From positions 1 through 9,390 of the forward strand of contig JAUVYQ010000101.1 in assembly GCA_030603035.1 (NCBI GenBank): a stretch of 9,390 bases of DNA, read 5' to 3'. The DNA is from Phycisphaerae bacterium (GTDB taxonomy: Bacteria > Planctomycetota > Phycisphaerae > Sedimentisphaerales > SG8-4). Under the pieces are notes generated by a model. The model did no database searches. It saw only the letters and a program-made list of their open reading frames with translations, and had not been told where the DNA came from. How positions within the stretch are numbered: the stretch's first letter is position 1; every line of letters begins with the position of its first letter. Positions 6,492-9,390 of the stretch are shown here, in pieces. Position numbers and translations under genes: made by a program.

Positions 6492-6619
6492 AGATGGATT
6501 CCTGCTCCATCTAAAGCCGGATTCCGTTCCGTCCAAGGAAGGCCGGATCTTCGACAAACAGAAGCCGGATTCCGTCAAACAGATGCCGGATCTTCGACTT
6601 CGACTTCGCGGGAATGACA
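6492..6619 (+). repeat. Palindrome-ended element with internal 21-26 bp tandem repeats
   Basis: It begins GATGGATTCCTGCT and ends TTCGCGGGAATGACA, the same ends as 5562-5612. The interior differs: four units headed by GCCGGAT start at 6516, 6542, 6564 and 6585 (steps of 26, 22 and 21 bp). They alternate between GCCGGATTCCGT and GCCGGATCTTCGAC, and two units carry CAAACAG. This looks like a small minisatellite grown inside the palindromic element. An in-frame upstream start for the MNT gene at 6583 falls inside it and is not favoured. Confidence 0.7.
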
Positions 6620-6636
6620 TTGAAAGAGATGAGAAT

Positions 6637-6948
6637 ATGGCTATCCATATAGATATATCCAGGGACAAAATCGAGGCGTTCTGTCAACGCAATCATATAC
6701 GCAGCCTTTCGCTTTTCGGCTCCGTGTTGCGGGATGATTTTGGGCCGGACAGCGATGTGGATGTACTGGTGGAGTTCGAGCAGGGACAGGAGCCTGATTT
6801 AATGGCTTTGGTCTCGATAGAGAGTGAACTGTCCGACATTTTGGGGCATAAGGTAGATATGGTTGAGCGCGAATCGGTCGAGCAAAGCCAAAACTATATC
6901 CGGCGGCGGCATATCCTGCAATCCGTGGAGGCGGTTTATGTGGCGTGA
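6637..6948 (+). CDS. mntA: MntA-type nucleotidyltransferase, module 2 (antitoxin)
   Basis: A 103-residue MNT. The signature is GSVLRD followed by DSDVD: Gly28-Ser29, ten residues, Asp40 and Asp42, with a third acid at Asp74 (HKVDMV). The ending (QNYIRRRHILQSVEAVYVA) is typical of MntA proteins paired with DUF86 HepT. In the characterised Shewanella pair, MntA transfers AMP units to the HepT tyrosine and blocks its RNase activity. The frame is open upstream to an ATG at 6583, but those 18 residues are encoded by repeat DNA and lack family similarity; the ATG at 6637 follows the purine-rich GAAAGAGATGAG. Its stop overlaps the hepT start by 11 nt. Confidence 0.92.
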   Translation: MAIHIDISRDKIEAFCQRNHIRSLSLFGSVLRDDFGPDSDVDVLVEFEQGQEPDLMALVSIESELSDILGHKVDMVERESVEQSQNYIRRRHILQSVEAVYVA

Positions 6949-7294
6949 TGACGCTTATTTACTGGATATGTTGCTGGCGGCGCGCAAGGTTCGGGACTTC
7001 ACCCGAAACGTTACCCAGGAGCAGTTTCAGGGCGACGAACTCACGCAGAACGGGGTTATGCGCCAAATCCAAATTATCGGAGAGGCCGCTCGTAAGGTTT
7101 CACCCCAGTATCAACAGGCACATTCGGATATTCCCTGGGAGGGAATAATCGGTATGCGGAATCGACTCGTTCATGAATACTTCCGCATCATTCCTGAAAG
7201 GGTTTGGGACGTGGTCGAGAAGAACATACCGGAATTGATTCGACTCATTGAGCCGCTTGTGCCGCCTGATGAATCATCGGAAGTCCAGGATTGA
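6938..7294 (+). CDS. hepT: HepT-type HEPN RNase toxin (DUF86), module 2
   Basis: A 118-residue DUF86 protein. Seen: LLDMLLAARKVRDF at the N-terminus, IIGEAARKVS (47-55), then IPWEGIIGMRNRLVHEYFRI, which holds the complete RX4HXY motif: Arg74, His79 and Tyr81. In HepT toxins Arg and His form the RNase site and the tyrosine is the AMP acceptor modified by MntA. The length and C-terminal VWDVVEKNIPEL are standard. The frame extends upstream to 6863, but the ATG at 6938 is chosen because the family begins there and the extension would overlap mntA by 86 nt. This is the only module in the window with a textbook type VII toxin-antitoxin signature. Confidence 0.94.
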   Translation: MWRDDAYLLDMLLAARKVRDFTRNVTQEQFQGDELTQNGVMRQIQIIGEAARKVSPQYQQAHSDIPWEGIIGMRNRLVHEYFRIIPERVWDVVEKNIPELIRLIEPLVPPDESSEVQD

Positions 7295-7344
7295 CGCGGT
7301 TAAAACCAAGATATGGGTACTCCACGCAGTATTGACATTTCCCA

Positions 7345-7392
7345 ATTTAATTGTTGCTCTGCAATAACAATTATTGGTATATTAAGGGCGGC
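7345..7392 (+). repeat. 48-bp leader repeat, copy C (upstream of module 3)
   Basis: Third copy, with TTGCTC (7354-7359), 18 bases, TATATT (7378-7383). Here the inverted repeat is perfect: TAATTGTT (7348-7355), a 10-base loop, AACAATTA (7366-7373). It overlaps the -35 box and the spacer, where a repressor operator would sit; no DNA-binding regulator is encoded in the window. Similarity to copies A and B stops just after GGCGGC, and the module 3 start follows only 22 bp later, so the leader would be about 25 nt. Confidence 0.85.
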
Positions 7393-7414
7393 AAAAAAGA
7401 CAAGGTATTTATAT

Positions 7415-7792
7415 ATGGACGTTCAGAAACAGATTGATTTCTGGAGAGCCAGTGGCGATGAGGACTTTGCGGCTGCGGAGTCGCTGCTGGAAAAAGGTCA
7501 TTTGCGACATTGTCTTTTCTTTGCGCACCTTGCTATTGAAAAAATGCTCAAAGCGCATGTGACCCGGCAAACGAAAGACGTTCCGCCACGCACTCACCAT
7601 CTTGTTCGTCTTGCCGAGATTGCGGGTTTAAAGCTTGAATTGGAGCAGGAAAACTTCCTGCGCGAGTTTGGTGTCTACCAGCTGGAAGGCCGTTACCCGG
7701 ACTCCGAGCAAATTTCGCCTGATTTGAATACTGTCCGGGAGGAAATTTCAAGAGCCAGGGAAATGTTAAAATGGTTGAAAACACAGTTATAG
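7415..7792 (+). CDS. HEPN-domain protein, module 3 (first gene of the pair)
   Basis: A 125-residue PF05168-type HEPN protein. Seen: FWRASGDEDFAAAESLLEKG (9-28), CLFFAHLAIEKMLKAHV (33-49), RTHHLVRLAEIAGL with His61, and GRYPDSEQISPD (92-103). No RX4H is present; Arg51 and His61 are the closest pair. The frame is open back to 7313, but those residues come from repeat DNA; the ATG at 7415 has AAGG 9 nt upstream. Unlike the other modules the HEPN gene comes first and its end overlaps the MNT start by 22 nt, so this pair has a different origin from modules 1 and 4. Confidence 0.88.
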   Translation: MDVQKQIDFWRASGDEDFAAAESLLEKGHLRHCLFFAHLAIEKMLKAHVTRQTKDVPPRTHHLVRLAEIAGLKLELEQENFLREFGVYQLEGRYPDSEQISPDLNTVREEISRAREMLKWLKTQL

Positions 7793-8091
7793 AAGCGGTA
7801 CAGAAGTATCTCGCCGCGCTGCCACGTGTGGGAATTCATGCCCGCAGGGCCATCCTGTTCGGTTCTTTTGCGTGTGGTCGCGCTGATGAATATAGCGATA
7901 TAGACTTGATTGTGATCGCCCCGGAATTCGATGGTTCGCGAGAACTCTCGCTGGTTAAAGCGCTTTGGCAAGCAACTGCCAGCGATAACCGCATCGAGCC
8001 TATTCCTTGTGGCGAACAGGAGTGGGAAACCGACCAGGGACGTCCCATTCTTGAAATTGCCCGGCGCGAAGGCATTATCATTGCTGTATAA
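7771..8091 (+). CDS. Minimal nucleotidyltransferase, module 3
   Basis: A 106-residue MNT with GSFACG followed by YSDIDLIVI: Gly31-Ser32, ten residues, Asp43 and Asp45. The usual third aspartate is replaced by Glu76 in RIEPIPCG, which could still bind metal. Its partner is the HEPN gene overlapping its 5' end (start ATG at 7771 inside the HEPN C-terminus), so translation is probably coupled. Only 31 bp separate its stop from module 4, which argues that both modules share a transcript. Confidence 0.9.
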   Translation: MVENTVIEAVQKYLAALPRVGIHARRAILFGSFACGRADEYSDIDLIVIAPEFDGSRELSLVKALWQATASDNRIEPIPCGEQEWETDQGRPILEIARREGIIIAV

Positions 8092-8122
8092 AAGGAGTTG
8101 TTGATATAGGAAATAATTCATA

Positions 8123-8443
8123 ATGGTGACGATGGACAGAATAGAAGAGTTTAGCCAAAGGATAGGACGTGAATTTGGTGCTGAACGGGTGATAGTCTTC
8201 GGCTCCTATGTGCGAGGGATGGTCACGGAGGATTCGGATGTGGACCTGCTGGTCATCGTTCCTTTTGAGGGCAGAAGCGTTGACCAATCGGTGAAAATTA
8301 GGATGAAGCTGCGGCCTCAGTTTCCCGTTGACCTGCTCGTGCGGACTCCCGAAAAGGTGCGAGAGCGAATGGAGATGGGCGACGGTTTTATGCGGGAGAT
8401 TCTTGAAGAAGGGAAGGTACTCTATGAAGCCGATAGCTGCTGA
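8123..8443 (+). CDS. Minimal nucleotidyltransferase, module 4 (paralogue of module 1 MNT)
   Basis: A 106-residue MNT with GSYVRG followed by DSDVDLLVI: Gly27-Ser28, ten residues, Asp39, Asp41, with third acid Asp70 (PVDLLV). It closely parallels the module 1 MNT: both begin MVTM, continue IEE, RIG, F and ER at matching positions, share GSY and EDSDVDLLV, and end near VLYE. The bases around the start codon are also nearly the same. AGGAA (8108-8112) lies 10 nt before the ATG. It overlaps the following HEPN gene by 20 nt, exactly as in module 1. No 48-bp repeat precedes it. Confidence 0.91.
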   Translation: MVTMDRIEEFSQRIGREFGAERVIVFGSYVRGMVTEDSDVDLLVIVPFEGRSVDQSVKIRMKLRPQFPVDLLVRTPEKVRERMEMGDGFMREILEEGKVLYEADSC

Positions 8444-8810
8444 GTGGGTCGCCAAGGCCGAAGGGGATTTTGCAACGATGGAGCGCGAATGCCGTGCGCA
8501 GGAAAATCCGAACTATGACGGCATCTGCTTTCACGCACAACAATGCGCCGAAAAATACCTCAAGGCTCGGCTTTGCGAGGCAGACGTTTCTTTCAGTAAA
8601 ATCCACGACCTGGTTGTTCTGCTTGAGCAGGTTCTTGTTGCTGAGCCGGAATGGGAGACTTTCCGTGAGGACCTTGCTTACCTTTCGGATTTTGCCGTAA
8701 CTTTCCGCTATCCCGGCGAGTCTGCCGACAGGGAATCGGCACTCGATGCCCAGAATCGCTGTCGCCTGTTTCGCAATGTAGCGCGCAATGCACTGGGGCT
8801 GGAAACATAA
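8424..8810 (+). CDS. HEPN-domain protein, module 4 (paralogue of module 1 HEPN)
   Basis: A 128-residue PF05168-type HEPN protein. Seen: [16 protein letters not shown] (8-23), [17 protein letters not shown] (34-50), [13 protein letters not shown] with His61, and VTFRYPGES (92-100). As in module 1 there is no RX4H; Arg49 and His61 are the nearest pair. The frame is open back to 8328, but the ATG at 8424, inside the MNT codons for Leu-Tyr-Glu, matches the module 1 arrangement and the family N-terminus. It ends 20 bp before argG. Confidence 0.89.
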   Translation: MKPIAAEWVAKAEGDFATMERECRAQENPNYDGICFHAQQCAEKYLKARLCEADVSFSKIHDLVVLLEQVLVAEPEWETFREDLAYLSDFAVTFRYPGESADRESALDAQNRCRLFRNVARNALGLET

Positions 8811-8828
8811 ACTTGTTAAGGGCAAGTT
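8810..8828 (+). promoter_or_regulatory. Small hairpin with the argG ribosome-binding site in its loop
   Basis: AACTTG (8810-8815) and CAAGTT (8823-8828) are perfect inverted repeats around the 7-base loop TTAAGGG, and AAGGG (8818-8822) is 8 nt before the argG ATG. The stem is short and AT-rich, so it may be fortuitous. It could modestly influence argG translation when transcription continues from module 4. Confidence 0.35.
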
Positions 8829-8830
8829 CA

Positions 8831-9390
8831 ATGGATAAGAGTAAAAGCAAATCTGAAAAAGTTGTTTTGGCGTATAGTGGCGGGCTGGATACCAGCGTAA
8901 TCCTGCCGTGGCTCAAGGAGACCTACGGCTATAAGGTGATAGCATTTGCAGCGGACCTCGGCCAGGGCGAGGAGCTTGCGGGCATAAAGCAAAAAGCGCT
9001 TAAGTCCGGCGCGGTTAAGTGCGTAGTCAAAGACCTGCGAAAGGAGTTTGTCGAAGATTACCTCTGGCCGATGCTTAAATCAGGCGCCGTCTATGAAAAG
9101 GGGTATTTGTTAGGCACGAGTATTGCCCGGCCCTTAATCGCAAAGCATCAGGTTGAAGTCGCCCACGCTGAAGATGCGACAGCGGTGGCCCACGGTGCGA
9201 CCGGCAAAGGCAACGACCAGGTGCGCTTTGAATTGACCTATATGGCACTGGACCCGTCACTGAAAATCATCGCTCCCTGGAAAGACCCGAAATTTACGTT
9301 GACTTCTCGTGAAGCAGCCGTCGATTATGCCAAAAAGCATAAAATCCCCATCGAACAGACAAAGAAGAAAATCTACTCTCGCGACCGCAA
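8831..9390 (+). CDS. argG: Argininosuccinate synthase, N-terminal part (runs off the window)
   Basis: An open frame of 186 codons from ATG 8831 to the edge, with no stop. Argininosuccinate synthase joins citrulline and aspartate using ATP, the penultimate step of arginine synthesis in the cytoplasm. Seen: the PP-loop AYSGGLDTS (14-22) for ATP binding, [23 protein letters not shown], the [14 protein letters not shown] motif, and IIAPWKDP. These identify the family firmly; about half of the usual ~400 residues are present. It follows the last HEPN gene by 20 bp without an obvious promoter of its own, so read-through from the toxin-antitoxin region is possible. Confidence 0.97.
   Translation, partial: MDKSKSKSEKVVLAYSGGLDTSVILPWLKETYGYKVIAFAADLGQGEELAGIKQKALKSGAVKCVVKDLRKEFVEDYLWPMLKSGAVYEKGYLLGTSIARPLIAKHQVEVAHAEDATAVAHGATGKGNDQVRFELTYMALDPSLKIIAPWKDPKFTLTSREAAVDYAKKHKIPIEQTKKKIYSRDR

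Noticed and set aside
6583..6636. Upstream start giving the module 2 MNT 18 additional residues
   Set aside because: These codons lie in the tandem-repeat DNA, the family starts at the downstream ATG, and a purine-rich stretch precedes 6637.
7332..7337. Perfect TTGACA -35 box upstream of module 3
   Set aside because: No -10-like hexamer lies 16-18 bases downstream, and it falls outside the conserved repeat.
5462..7392. Integron attC sites separating toxin-antitoxin cassettes
   Set aside because: The dyad reads GTT...AAC, opposite to the attC core order RYYYAAC...GTTRRRY, it is not conserved in two copies, and no integron integrase is visible.
7313..7414. Upstream start for the module 3 HEPN
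   Set aside because: The added residues are encoded by the 48-bp repeat; AAGG is properly spaced before the ATG at 7415.

Overview
The window looks like chromosomal DNA from a bacterium with an archaeal-like or plant-like flavour to its aromatic amino-acid genes. It carries a DhnA/ADH-synthase-family aldolase divergent from a fused type I 3-dehydroquinate dehydratase/shikimate dehydrogenase (AroDE). That combination, with intergenic DNA rich in short degenerate repeats, would fit Planctomycetota (Phycisphaerae-like) or a similar environmental lineage. This placement is inference from gene types only. Two core metabolic genes, aroDE on the left and argG on the right, bracket an accessory region of about 5.9 kb.

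Layout. Positions 1-69 (minus) may hold the start of a gene running off the left edge. Positions 220-1014 (minus) encode the ADH-synthase/class I aldolase. Positions 1015-1357 are a divergent intergenic region with three separate arrays of 7-bp-period repeats. Positions 1358-2923 are aroDE. Positions 2984-4042 encode an exported trypsin-like (S1C) serine protease with a C-terminal beta-rich domain. Positions 4038-4126 are a diverged duplicate of the last ~90 bp of aroDE, so the protease gene lies between two direct repeats of the aroDE tail. Positions 4138-5403 encode a large Apea-like HEPN protein.

From 5632 to 8810 there are four consecutive two-gene modules, each a minimal nucleotidyltransferase (MNT) overlapping a HEPN protein by 11-22 nt. 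Module 1 is MNT-HEPN, module 2 is MntA-HepT (DUF86 type), module 3 is HEPN-MNT in reversed gene order, and module 4 is MNT-HEPN and paralogous to module 1. argG begins 20 bp after module 4 and runs off the right edge.

How it fits together. In characterised HepT-MntA (type VII) systems the HEPN protein is an RNase toxin and the MNT silences it by attaching AMP to a tyrosine beside the RX4H motif. Here only module 2 has the textbook RX4HXY motif; the others are PF05168-type HEPN proteins. Three of the four modules are preceded by the same 48-bp sequence, 43-44 of 48 bases conserved against copy C, containing a promoter-like TTGCTC-18-TATATT pair and, in one copy, an intact inverted repeat. Module 4 has no copy and starts 31 bp after module 3, so it probably shares that transcript. 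Repeated leader sequences, paralogous modules and a duplicated aroDE tail all suggest that this aroDE-argG interval is a site where accessory genes are repeatedly inserted or shuffled.
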